A DNA stretch of 64,000 nucleotides from the NCBI GenBank assembly GCA_947073545.1, contig CAMTMP010000007.1, positions 84,059 through 148,058 on the forward strand, in the 5' to 3' direction. Both the position numbers and the translations under genes were made by a program. The notes beneath the pieces were generated by a model. The model had not been told where the DNA came from and searched no databases. It was given only the letters and a program-made list of their open reading frames with translations. Shown piece after piece: positions 34,978 to 44,700 of the stretch. Position 1 is the stretch's first letter. Every line of letters starts with the position of its first letter. The DNA comes from an uncultured bacterium (GTDB lineage Bacteria; Bacillota; Clostridia; Lachnospirales; Lachnospiraceae).

Positions 34978-36465
34978 ATGTATTTGATTCTTTTATCCAT
35001 CCTTTTTCCGGCCGCCGCAGGTTTGTTTCTGCTGATCCGTGGTCGGACGCCCCTTTCGGGGGAAAAAGGAAATACCGATAGAAAAACGCTTTTGGCATTG
35101 ACCGGATGCTTTCTTGTCATCACGGCCTCGCTTGTTTTCGCCTCGCTGCTGACTGTAAAAGAGGGCTTTACTCTTTTCTTTCTGACAAAAACCCTGCCGA
35201 TTTATTTTCGGATTGACGGTGTGGGCAGACTTTTTTCACTGCTTGCAGTGATCGTCCTGCCCTGCGCGGGCTTTTTTTCCTTCGCGTACATGAAACACGA
35301 GGAGCGTGAAAGCCGCTACTACGGTTTTTATCTGCTGGTATTCGGTGTGTTGAACGGCCTCTGTTTTGCGGGCAACCTGATTACTTTTTATTTGTTCTTT
35401 GAGCTCTTAACCCTTTCCTCCATGCCCCTTGTCCTGCATAGCGGTTCCAAAGAGGCGGTCATGGCCGGACTGAAATACCTGTTTTATTCTTTGTGCGGCG
35501 CGTACGCGGCACTGTTTGGCATCTATTTCCTCTACCAAAACTGTGACTCGCTGACCTTTACCACGGACGGTGCGCTCCGCGCCTCCGCCATCACGCAGCA
35601 GGGCGGTTTCCTTCTGCTGACAGCCTTTGTCATGCTGCTGGGATTCGGGGTGAAAGCGGGTATGTTTCCTATGCACGCGTGGCTTCCCGCCGCGCACCCC
35701 GTTGCGCCCGCCCCGGCTTCCGCGGTTCTGTCCGCCGTCATTGTAAAAGCGGGCGTTCTCGCCATCATCCGCGTTCTCGCCATGTTTGGCAAGGATTTCC
35801 TGCGGGGCACGTGGGTGCAGAGCGGATGGATCATCCTGACGCTGGTCACGGTATTTATGGGTTCTCTGCTTGCCTACCGGGAGCCTGTGCTGAAAAAGAG
35901 ACTGGCCTACTCCACGGTAAGCCAGATCTCCTATATTCTGTTCGGCCTTGCCGTAATGGACGAAACATCCTTTACGGGCGCTCTCTTTCATGTACTTGCC
36001 CACGGGTTTGTCAAAGCGGCGCTTTTCCTGTGCGCGGGCGCCATTATTTACAAAACGGGTAAAACGAGGGTCGAAGAAATGCGCGGAATCGGCAAGGAAA
36101 TGCCCCTCACCATGTGGTGCTTTACGATTGCTTCTCTGGGACTCATCGGCATTCCGCCCACAGGCGGCTTTGTCAGCAAATGGTATCTGGCTCTCGGCTC
36201 CTTAGAGAGCGGTCTGCCTGTTTTTGGCGTGCTTGGTCCGGTGATTCTCCTGCTAAGCGCACTACTCACCGCCGGGTATCTTCTGCCGCTGACGATTCAC
36301 GGCTTTTTTCCGGGGGCGGATTATGACTACGGCAGTCTGCAAAAAAAGGAACCGTGTAAGCTGATGACCGTCCCTGTTTTCATACTGACATTTTTGTCGG
36401 TTTTGATCGGTTTATTTCCAAATCTTGTCGATGGTATCATTGTTATGGCGGCTGCAAGGAGGTGA
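34978..36465 (+). CDS. Proton antiporter pump subunit (MrpD/NuoM-like), copy 2
   Basis: A 495-residue protein started at MYLILLSILFP (ATG 34978, AGAAGG upstream). Proton_antipo_M core motifs: YLFFELLTLSSMPLVLHSG, KAGMFPMHAWLPAAHPVAPAPASAVLS, KKRLAYSTVSQISYILFG and TGGFVSKWYLALG. It retains the Glu and Lys positions expected of a working pump helix bundle. Confidence 0.9.
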   Translation: MYLILLSILFPAAAGLFLLIRGRTPLSGEKGNTDRKTLLALTGCFLVITASLVFASLLTVKEGFTLFFLTKTLPIYFRIDGVGRLFSLLAVIVLPCAGFFSFAYMKHEERESRYYGFYLLVFGVLNGLCFAGNLITFYLFFELLTLSSMPLVLHSGSKEAVMAGLKYLFYSLCGAYAALFGIYFLYQNCDSLTFTTDGALRASAITQQGGFLLLTAFVMLLGFGVKAGMFPMHAWLPAAHPVAPAPASAVLSAVIVKAGVLAIIRVLAMFGKDFLRGTWVQSGWIILTLVTVFMGSLLAYREPVLKKRLAYSTVSQISYILFGLAVMDETSFTGALFHVLAHGFVKAALFLCAGAIIYKTGKTRVEEMRGIGKEMPLTMWCFTIASLGLIGIPPTGGFVSKWYLALGSLESGLPVFGVLGPVILLLSALLTAGYLLPLTIHGFFPGADYDYGSLQKKEPCKLMTVPVFILTFLSVLIGLFPNLVDGIIVMAAARR

Positions 36466-36469
36466 CACC

Positions 36470-37933
36470 GTGATTGTTTCAGTGATTTTAATTCCTTTTA
36501 TAACAGGTATACTCGTTCCCGTTATCCCATTCCGGAAAAGATGGCAGAAAGAAGTATTTCTGGAGACGGCGGTGGTGTTAAACAGTATCCTTGTCTGGTT
36601 CCTGCTCCTGCACCACTCGGACAGCACTTTTCTTCTGGCACACTTTACGGGTAATCTGAATATCAGTTTTCGCGTGGACGGCATGAGCATGGTGTTCGCG
36701 GGACTTGTCTCCGCGCTCTGGCCCTTTGCCACCCTTTACGCCTTTGAATACATGACGAAAGAAGAACATGAGAACGTGTTTTTTCTCTTCTATACGCTGA
36801 CTTATGGCGTGACGCTTGGCATCGCCCTCGCCGCCAATCTGCTTACCATGTATTTCTTTTATGAACTGCTGACGCTGGTCACCGTGCCTCTCGTCATGCA
36901 TACGCTGACAAGAGAAGCGGTTCTGGCAAGCCGCAAGTACCTCTATTATTCGCTGGGCGGCGCGGCTTTCGCCTTCCTCGGCCTGATTATGGTCATTGTC
37001 TACGGCAGCACAACGGATTTCATTTTGGGCGGTGTCCTCGATCCGGCAAAAACTGCCGGGAAAACAAATGTCCTATTGCTGATATACGTGATGGCGTTTC
37101 TGGGCTTCGGCGTCAAGGCGGCGGTCTGCCCCTTTAACGCATGGCTGCCACAGGCCGGTGTGGCACCCACGCCCGTCACCGCGCTGCTCCATGCGGTGGC
37201 CGTGGTGAAATCCGGCGCGTTCGCCATCATAAGACTGACTTATTACAGTTTTGGCACGGATTTCCTGAAAGGCACATGGGCGCAGTACGCGGTTATGTCC
37301 GTCGTCATGTTTACCATCGTCTACGGCTGCAGCCGGGCGGTGAAGGAGACGCACCTGAAAAGGCGTCTGGCCTACTCTACCATCAGTAACCTGTCCTACA
37401 TCCTCTTCGGCGCGGTCATTATGACGCCGCTTGGACTTGTGGGCGCACTGACCCACCTTGTCTTCCATGCGGTTATGAAAATCAGCTCCTTTTTCTGTGC
37501 GGGCGCGGTCATGCACCAGACCGGCCGCCACTATGTGCACGAGCTAAACGGACTGGGCTATAAAATGCCCCGTGTACTCGGCATTTTCACCATCTCCGCG
37601 CTGGCGCTTATGGGCGTCCCTGGACTGGCTGGTTTTGTCAGCAAGTGGAACCTTGCGGGGGCCGCGGCAGAAAGCGGCAATCCTCTGGCCTTTGGCGGCA
37701 TTGCCTGTCTGCTGGTATCGGCGCTTCTGACGGCAATTTACATGCTGACGATTGTGGTGCGGGCGTTCTTCCCCGGAAAGGATTTTGACTACCGCACAGT
37801 ATCCGATATTCGTGATCCCAACTGGAAAATGCTGCTGCCACTGTTTGTATTCAGCATATTTATCATACTTTTCGGCGTTTATTCCCAGCCGGTCGTGGAC
37901 TTTTTTATGAGTGTTGCGACGGGCGTCGTGTAA
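36470..37933 (+). CDS. Proton antiporter pump subunit (MrpD/NuoM-like), copy 3
   Basis: A 487-residue protein. The start is a GTG at 36470, with AAGGAGG seven bases upstream and the previous stop four bases before it; the longer overlapping ATG frame is not supported. Motifs: YFFYELLTLVTVPLVMHTL, KAAVCPFNAWLPQAGVAPTPVTALLHAVAVVKSG and KRRLAYSTISNLSYILFG. Closely similar in layout to copy 2, suggesting tandem duplication. Confidence 0.9.
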   Translation: MIVSVILIPFITGILVPVIPFRKRWQKEVFLETAVVLNSILVWFLLLHHSDSTFLLAHFTGNLNISFRVDGMSMVFAGLVSALWPFATLYAFEYMTKEEHENVFFLFYTLTYGVTLGIALAANLLTMYFFYELLTLVTVPLVMHTLTREAVLASRKYLYYSLGGAAFAFLGLIMVIVYGSTTDFILGGVLDPAKTAGKTNVLLLIYVMAFLGFGVKAAVCPFNAWLPQAGVAPTPVTALLHAVAVVKSGAFAIIRLTYYSFGTDFLKGTWAQYAVMSVVMFTIVYGCSRAVKETHLKRRLAYSTISNLSYILFGAVIMTPLGLVGALTHLVFHAVMKISSFFCAGAVMHQTGRHYVHELNGLGYKMPRVLGIFTISALALMGVPGLAGFVSKWNLAGAAAESGNPLAFGGIACLLVSALLTAIYMLTIVVRAFFPGKDFDYRTVSDIRDPNWKMLLPLFVFSIFIILFGVYSQPVVDFFMSVATGVV

Positions 37934-38047
37934 ACCGCCCGGTACACGCTTACCACATTTAATTTATGTGCATATGGCGGAAAATCTGGCGCAAAAGCAG
38001 GTGAAAGAGAGATTCCGGTCTTTCATACATGTATTACGGAGGTTATC

Positions 38048-40249
38048 ATGTACAACGATACAAATATTATCATAATCGGCATTATTTTCCTGCCCATGCT
38101 CTCGGCATTTGTAAGCTGCGGCATAGGGCGGCGGAGCAAAAACGGACGTGATATGTTTGCGGATATCATAACTGGTATCACGTGCATTCTCTGCGCCACC
38201 CTCGCCCTGCAAATGCTGCCAGACGCGGCGGGCGGTTCACAACCGGTCATTGAAATCCCCTATGTCTGCGGTATGGGACTGCATTTTACTTTGGACGGGT
38301 TCCGCGCACTGTACGGAACCATTGCCGCCTTTATGTGGTTTATGACCACCCTCTTTTCCAAAGAATATTTCGCCCACTACAGAAACAGAAACCGCTATTA
38401 TCTGTTTCTGCTTTTGACGCTTGGCGCCACCGAAGGCGTATTTTTCTCTGCGGACTTTTTTACCACCTTTGTTTTCTTTGAGATCATGTCGTTTACCTCC
38501 TATGTGTGGGTAGCGCACGACGAAAAGCCGGAGTCCCTGCGGGCTGGCGCGACCTATCTGGCCGTGGCGGTGATCGGCGGGCTGGTGATGCTGATGGGTA
38601 TTTTCCTTCTTTATCACATGACGGGCACGTTAAACTTTGAAGAGCTGAGCGGCTGCTATGATAAATATGTACTTACAACCTCCAGCAGGATTCCGGAAAA
38701 AAGAATCTGGGCTGCAGGACTCTGTCTCTTGTTCGGTTTCGGCGCGAAAGCCGGCGCATTCCCACTGCACATCTGGCTGCCGAAAGCCCATCCTGTGGCA
38801 CCCGCTCCCGCCTCCGCCCTGCTCTCGGGTATCCTGACCAAGGCCGGCATGTACGGCATACTGATTTTGACCGCCCATATTTTCTTTCAAAATGCAGCGT
38901 GGGGCGGGCTGCTTTTACTTTTAGGCGTCTTTACCATGGTCATCGGCGCATTGCTCGCCCTCTTCTCCGTAGACCTGAAACGGACACTTGCCTGTTCCTC
39001 CGTCTCCCAGATCGGTTTTATTCTCGTGGGCACAGGCATGGCCGGCCTGCTGGGAAAGGAAAATGCCATCGCGCTGCGCGGCAGTCTCCTTCACATGATA
39101 AACCACTCCCTGATCAAGCTCGTGCTGTTTATGGCGGCGGGCGTAGTCTTTATGAATGTGCACAAACTGGATTTGAATGAGATTCGCGGCTTTGGAAGAA
39201 AAAAACCGCTCCTGCACTTTATCTTTCTTATGGGCGCACTGGGTATCAGCGGCGTGCCGCTCGTTAGTGGCTACGTCAGCAAGACGCTGCTCCATGAAAG
39301 CATTGTGGAATATGTGTTCCTGATCAATGCGGATGTGATTCCCGCCTATTTTAGCACCTCGTTTATGCGCGCTGTTGAGCAGATTTTCCTCATAAGCGGC
39401 GGTCTCACGTCGGCCTACATGACCAAACTTTATATCTGCCTTTTCGTCGAAAAAAATGCGGATGAGGCCGTACAGAAAAAATACGACGGGCTGAATGGAA
39501 AATACATGAGCCGCACGGGCGCCTTTGCCCTCACGGTAAGCGCTGCCCTGCTGCCGCTTATGGGAATTCTACCGAGTATTATTATGGATGGCATGGCAGA
39601 TATGGGACAAGACTTCCTGCAGGCCAAAGCCACGGAAAAAATTTCCTACTTCTCCTCCGGCAACTTAAAGGGCGCCATGATTTCTCTCCTTTTCGGTGCA
39701 TTGATCTACGCCGTTTTCGTGCGTTTCGTACTTATGAAAAAATCGAGCACTGTCGCGCTCGATTCAGAGAATGCTGCGCATTCTCCGTCCATGGTTTGCG
39801 TCGGCGCAAGGAAACATTATGTAAATTGTATGCCGATCTGGCTGGATCTGGAGAACCTGATCTACCGTCCTCTGCTGTTAAAAATTCTGCCCTTTACCTT
39901 CGGTATGTTGTGTCGTTTTCTGGACAGTCTGGTCGATACAATCGTTGTCGCACTCAGAAAAACCGTTTACCGGGACGCGAAGCTGCCCCACGAGCGGCCC
40001 GAGGGCAATGTATTTACCCATCTTGCCGCCTGTACCGCCTCCTTTTTTGAGGCGCTTGGCAATCTGCTCCTGCGCCGGAATCCCCCGAAAAAGCAGGACT
40101 TCGAGCATAAACTGGCGCTGCTGCATGAGGAGTGGAGTGAAAACACCATGATGATAACCAGAAGTATGTCTTTCGGACTTCTGCTTTTCTGCGTCGGACT
40201 GGTTCTTACTGTGGCGTACCTGTTTATCAAGGACGTATTCGGACTTTGA
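38048..40249 (+). CDS. mrpA: Large proton antiporter subunit (MrpA/NuoL-like)
   Basis: A 733-residue protein. The first ~520 residues form a NuoL/MrpA-type pump (FVFFEIMSFTSYVWVAH; KAGAFPLHIWLPKAHPVAPAPASALLSG; KRTLACSSVSQIGFILVG). The remaining ~200 residues hold further helices, including a lateral-helix-like segment and an amphipathic stretch (WLDLENLIYRPLLL). It lacks the fused MbhD/MbhE tail of canonical MrpA, which is encoded upstream as separate genes. Start at 38048 with GGAGG five bases before. The 114-nt gap after copy 3 shows no clear terminator, so the operon probably continues through it. Confidence 0.88.
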   Translation: MYNDTNIIIIGIIFLPMLSAFVSCGIGRRSKNGRDMFADIITGITCILCATLALQMLPDAAGGSQPVIEIPYVCGMGLHFTLDGFRALYGTIAAFMWFMTTLFSKEYFAHYRNRNRYYLFLLLTLGATEGVFFSADFFTTFVFFEIMSFTSYVWVAHDEKPESLRAGATYLAVAVIGGLVMLMGIFLLYHMTGTLNFEELSGCYDKYVLTTSSRIPEKRIWAAGLCLLFGFGAKAGAFPLHIWLPKAHPVAPAPASALLSGILTKAGMYGILILTAHIFFQNAAWGGLLLLLGVFTMVIGALLALFSVDLKRTLACSSVSQIGFILVGTGMAGLLGKENAIALRGSLLHMINHSLIKLVLFMAAGVVFMNVHKLDLNEIRGFGRKKPLLHFIFLMGALGISGVPLVSGYVSKTLLHESIVEYVFLINADVIPAYFSTSFMRAVEQIFLISGGLTSAYMTKLYICLFVEKNADEAVQKKYDGLNGKYMSRTGAFALTVSAALLPLMGILPSIIMDGMADMGQDFLQAKATEKISYFSSGNLKGAMISLLFGALIYAVFVRFVLMKKSSTVALDSENAAHSPSMVCVGARKHYVNCMPIWLDLENLIYRPLLLKILPFTFGMLCRFLDSLVDTIVVALRKTVYRDAKLPHERPEGNVFTHLAACTASFFEALGNLLLRRNPPKKQDFEHKLALLHEEWSENTMMITRSMSFGLLLFCVGLVLTVAYLFIKDVFGL

Positions 40250-40383
40250 TTGTGAAACTTGAACATACTATATTTTGTGTCCGCTTTCTGATCAATGTCC
40301 GTTTCTCGCCATATGTTGATTTTTGCCATGTATATTCGGTATTCCGTTTATTCTTTTTCTACATCCTCTCTCCACAAAATGCT

Positions 40384-40412
40384 TTGCAATTTGCTTTCAT
40401 CTATGCTATATC
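40384..40412 (+). promoter_or_regulatory. Predicted promoter of the Rpn-type nuclease gene
   Basis: TTGCAA and TATATC are separated by exactly 17 bp, about 130 bp before the nuclease start. The rest of 40250-40540 shows no ORF or structure I can support. Confidence 0.4.
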
Positions 40413-40540
40413 TGTTTTAGCGAAACTTTTATTTACAAATGTATCCTTCATTTCATCCGGAAGCCGATTTCTTATTTCCGGTTCCGCAATTCCCGGGAGC
40501 AGGGCTCCGTCATTCTGATCTGAGAAAGGAAATCACATCT

Positions 40541-41689
40541 ATGAAACAGCCTGTTGACACATCTTTATGTACCGGAAATAACGCCTCTGTTTTTTCTTCT
40601 GCCACAGATTATCAGACAAAATCCGCAGCACCACCCGCCGAAAGCTCCGGGTTTCAGAACGCCTGCGGCCAGATTCCCTACAACATGACCAACGATTATA
40701 TGTTCCGGGCTGTCTTACAGTCCAACAATAAAGTCCTGCGCGGGCTGATTTGTTCCCTGCTCCACCTGTCCGAAAAAGCGGTGGTTTCCGTGGAAATAAC
40801 CAATCCCGTCATATTGGGAGAGGCCGTGACGGATAAGGAGTTTCGTCTGGATATCAATGTGGTTCTGAATAACCATACCCTGATTAATCTGGAAATGCAG
40901 ATCGCCAACAAGCTCAACTGGCAGGAACGCTCCGTTATGTATCTGTGCCGCTCCTTTGACCGGCTGAACCGCGGACAGGACTATATGGAAGCAAAACCGG
41001 CCATACATATCGGCTTTCTGGATTATACCCTGTTTGAAGAAACGCCGGAGTTTTACGCGTCCTATAAACTGATAAACGTCAAAAATCATCAAAAATATAG
41101 TGACAGTCTGACCCTACATGTGGTAGACTTATCTCGGATAGATCTGGCAACAGAGGAGGACAGGAAGTATCATATTCACGAGTGGGCCATGCTGTTTAAG
41201 GCCAGAACATGGGAGGAGATGAAAATGCTGGCAGCCAGAGATGAATATTTGCAGGAAGCGTCAGAAACCATATTCCGGATGAGCGCGGACGATCTGGTGC
41301 GCAAAAGGTGCCTCGACCGGGAGGAGTATTATCAGGACCTGCGCAGTTATGAGAGGAAGATAGAACAGGACCGGATCGAGCATGAGCAGGATCTGCGCAA
41401 TTATGAGAGGAAGATAGAACTGGACCGGATCGAACATGAGCAGGATCTGCGCAATTATGAAAAGAAAATAGAGCAGGACCGGCTTGCTCATGAGCAGGAT
41501 AAACGCAATTATGAGAAAAAGATAGAACAGGATCGTTTGGCGCACGAGCAGGATCTGCGCAATTATGAGAAAAAGATAGAGCAGGATCGTTTGGCGCATG
41601 AGCAGACTCTGTTAGCCCTCGCCGAACGGGACGCCCAAATCCAACAGTTGCAGGCACAACTGGAAGCACTGAAAAAACAGAACCCCTAA
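40541..41689 (+). CDS. Rpn/PD-(D/E)XK nuclease family protein with a repeat-rich C-terminus
   Basis: A 382-residue protein started at MKQPVDTSL (ATG 40541, AAAGGA upstream). Residues ~55-260 match the Rpn family of recombination-promoting nucleases (PDDEXK_2): MTNDYMFRAVLQ, the acidic FRLDINVVLNNHTLINLEMQ catalytic stretch, YLCRSFDRLNRGQDY and HIHEWAMLFKA. The C-terminal region is a charged coiled coil made of five 18-residue repeats (DLRNYEKKIEQDRLAHEQ type) and a final leucine-rich segment. Homologues are often annotated as putative transposases but are probably mobile or defence nucleases. It is followed by a bidirectional terminator. Confidence 0.85.
   Translation: MKQPVDTSLCTGNNASVFSSATDYQTKSAAPPAESSGFQNACGQIPYNMTNDYMFRAVLQSNNKVLRGLICSLLHLSEKAVVSVEITNPVILGEAVTDKEFRLDINVVLNNHTLINLEMQIANKLNWQERSVMYLCRSFDRLNRGQDYMEAKPAIHIGFLDYTLFEETPEFYASYKLINVKNHQKYSDSLTLHVVDLSRIDLATEEDRKYHIHEWAMLFKARTWEEMKMLAARDEYLQEASETIFRMSADDLVRKRCLDREEYYQDLRSYERKIEQDRIEHEQDLRNYERKIELDRIEHEQDLRNYEKKIEQDRLAHEQDKRNYEKKIEQDRLAHEQDLRNYEKKIEQDRLAHEQTLLALAERDAQIQQLQAQLEALKKQNP
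41336..41605 (+). repeat. Coding minisatellite: five tandem 54-bp repeats
   Basis: Five in-frame copies of a 54-bp unit encode 18-residue heptad-like blocks in the nuclease gene. The last three copies are nearly identical (GAGAAAAAGATAGAGCAGGA type), and the first two differ at a few bases. Copy-number change would lengthen or shorten the coiled coil without breaking the frame. Confidence 0.95.
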
Positions 41690-41695
41690 ATTCAC

Positions 41696-41726
41696 AAAAG
41701 GAGCATACCCGCGATATGCTCCTTTT
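41696..41726. terminator. Bidirectional intrinsic terminator
   Basis: A 12-bp perfect stem, AAAAGGAGCATA / TATGCTCCTTTT, with a seven-base loop between the convergent nuclease and GLUG-protein genes. The arm ends give A and T runs on both strands. Confidence 0.85.
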
Positions 41727-41769
41727 GCGTTGTGTCCATGTCGCCCTGCCCGACCGGACCATGCAAAAT

Positions 41770-44700
41770 CTATTCCGTTTCTTTCCCTGCAGCTGCCTCA
41801 CTGCTTTCCTCTTCCCCGTCTTCCGCCGCCTTCTGGTTCTTACGCTTCTTCCGTTTCTTATGTATCAGAAATACAGTCAGAAGAATCACCGAAACCGCAC
41901 CGACTGCAAGAAAGACGATTTCATCCCTTATCCCTTTCTCTGCTACACGGACGGCAATTCTCACACTGCTGCCCTCTGCGGAAAAGAGATGATAAATCCC
42001 CATCAGTTCCGTCTCCGCCTTTTTCCATCCGGCATTGTCCTCCACATAAATCTCCACGCCTTCCGTCTGCCCCTGCGGAGCCTGATAGCGGATCTGATGG
42101 GTTGACGCGCCGTCATCCGGAATCGTAATCTGCCAGCACTCGGTCAGTTCACCGGCTTCCCCGTCTCCCGCCAGCGAAACACCCGCCGCATTCACATCCA
42201 GTTTCTCCACAGCCAGTTCATCCTCCTGAAGAAACCGGCCGTCCGCCAGAAGAGAAGACTGCCCGTTATCCCGCATCCAGCTTCCCGCCAATGTCGTCAG
42301 ATACCGCACATATTCCACCGACACATCCTCATCCAGCCTGACGTTCGTAAGCTCCTTATTGTCCCAATCGGCATAAAATCCTTCTTTGACAGGAATGTTC
42401 GGATATTTTTCCAATGCCACACTGCCGCCGTAAGAACACTCGGCAGTGCCCACTTCCTCCTCATCGGCATAGAAGGTGATCTTCATTTTGCGGAAATTGG
42501 CCGGAATCCCCTCCGTCTCCAAAAGAGCCTGATAGCTTACCGGCTCCGCCTTGCCGCTATAGCTGATACGGTCGATACCTGCAATCTCATCCGAAGCAAA
42601 ATAGTTGCCCGTAAGCTCGGCTTTATCGGAAACCCTGCCTGCTATGGCGCCGGAGAAAGCCTCCGCCTCCTTCACCTTCACCATGGACACACAGTTGTCA
42701 ATCCCGTTTCCCCAACCGGCTATGCCGCCTACATACGCCCCGCCTGCCACCGTACACTTTGCGTAGCTTTGTCTGATGTGGGACAAGGACTGCCCTGCAA
42801 CGCCGCCCACATAATCGCCCGCCGTGCTCTCGATTCTGCCGTAATTCTCACAGCGAAGCGTCATTCCCATCTCCTGCAGACCGCAAATGCCGCCCGCATA
42901 GCTCTTCTGTGCAGTCACTTTCGCCTGATTCACATTCTGCCTGAGCACACACTTGGTAAGAAATGTGGAGTTTGCCCTTGCCTCGTCAAGTCCCGTGATA
43001 TCGCTCTCCAGATCAAAATCATACTCTATCGCCATAGTCCCCGCAATACCCGACACATTCAGATCCGCTTCCACGTTTCCGCTGTTGGTGCAATCGGCGA
43101 TGGTGGCGTCCATGCTCTCCTCCGCATTCTCCTGCGACTCGTCCTCATACCTGTCGGAATAATCCATATCCAGCACACCGTCCAGCGCATCCGTATACAG
43201 AAGCATAATCTCGCTGAACTGGTCATTGATATCCGACAGATCTTCTCCCAAAAGATCTCCGGAAGAAGACATCTCGTCGTTTAAATAACCCATATTTTCA
43301 GAAATATTTTTCAGGTTGGAGTTGAGGCTCCCTGTGGTGGAGCGGTAGTCATCCCCCAGTCTCGGAAAACTGATATCCGGCTTATCGTTTAAATTTGTCA
43401 GAATATCCTTCGTCTCATCTCCCATTTCTTCCAGATTTTCTGCCGCATCCTTTGCGGAAGAAGCGGCAGACTTTAACTGCTTTTTCGCATCATCCGTCAT
43501 TTCCTCCGCGTGTCCGGATGCAATATCCGTCATGGTCTCCAGATATTTGCGCATATCGTCTGTGTACGTGCCGCCGCCGTGGGCATCGCTGTACTGTTTA
43601 TCCGCATACTCTTTTGCCGCATCCGCAATCTGCACGGCATTGGCCGCCATATTCTCCGCCGCTTTTTGCTGTACCTGACGATCCGCCTCCGCCTGCCCGC
43701 TGTCGTCGGAAAGCGGAAAGTCCCTGCTCTCCCCGCTGCCGCTGTCGTAATGCACCCAGCCAGTAATTCCCATATAATGTTCCGGTACGTCCTGAAAGTC
43801 AATGGAGGCATAGCTCCAGCCGCTGTCCACACCCGATTCCGTCACCGGCTTTAAATCATATTCATTGGTGGTATCCTCGCTGGCCGCCTTGCCAATATAA
43901 TAGTTTTCATACGCCTCCGTAGCCTTCGCCACATCCCCGGCATGCTGTTTTCCGGCCTCCTCAATCGCTTTTTTCGCCTGATCGTACTGCTCCCTCTCTT
44001 CGGGTGTCATATATTGATAGAGATCCATGGACTTTACCATGTCCTCCAGTTTCCCCGCTGCGTCTTTCACATCTCCCGCCGCGTCCGAAGCATGGTCGAT
44101 CACACCGCCGTCCTTCGCCGTCTCGTCTAACACATAATCAAAACGGCTCACCGCCTCGTTAACGGAATCCATCATGCTGTCCGTCCACTCCGCCGTCCGA
44201 TCCGCCAACGCATGGGTATCGTCAAGAGCCCGATCCGCGAAACCCCGGATCACCGACAATCTGTTGGAAAGGATGTCCGAACGGTCGCCCGCATCATCTA
44301 ACATCTTGCCTACCTGATCGTGCATGGTATCAATGTGATCCGACAATTGCAGTACGATATCCTCCGACAGATCTACCGCTATGTAGGGTTCCGCCTGTCC
44401 GACGATACCGCCCACATCCTTACGTCCGTATATCCTTCCTTTGTTCGCGCAGGAATACACATAACCCGACTGTCTGCCCGCTATACCGCCGACGTTATAG
44501 CCCACATGCTCATAACCAATCACACCTTCGTTGACACAGTTTTGTATGATTCCCGTAGAAATACCCGCTATGCCGCCTGTGTCTACCGTGTTTTCCGTAG
44601 CGGAAAGCTTTTCGCTCTTCTCGTCCGTTCCTCCTTCGAGAGAGCCCAAAAGACCTGCCGTATACTGTCCGAAGTCGATATCCTCCAGCGATTTTGCCTT

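Noticed and set aside
41261..41599. A 112-codon repeat-rich ORF opposite the Rpn nuclease minisatellite
   Set aside because: It is the antisense reading of the 54-bp repeats; its periodic hydrophobic sequence is an artefact of the repeat.
41336..41605. CRISPR-like array
   Set aside because: The repeats are contiguous, in-frame 54-bp units without spacers, inside a coding sequence.
42769..43854. Plus-strand ORFs of 100-170 codons opposite the GLUG-protein gene
   Set aside because: They lack ribosome binding sites and family features, and arise from the GC-rich codon use of the real minus-strand gene.
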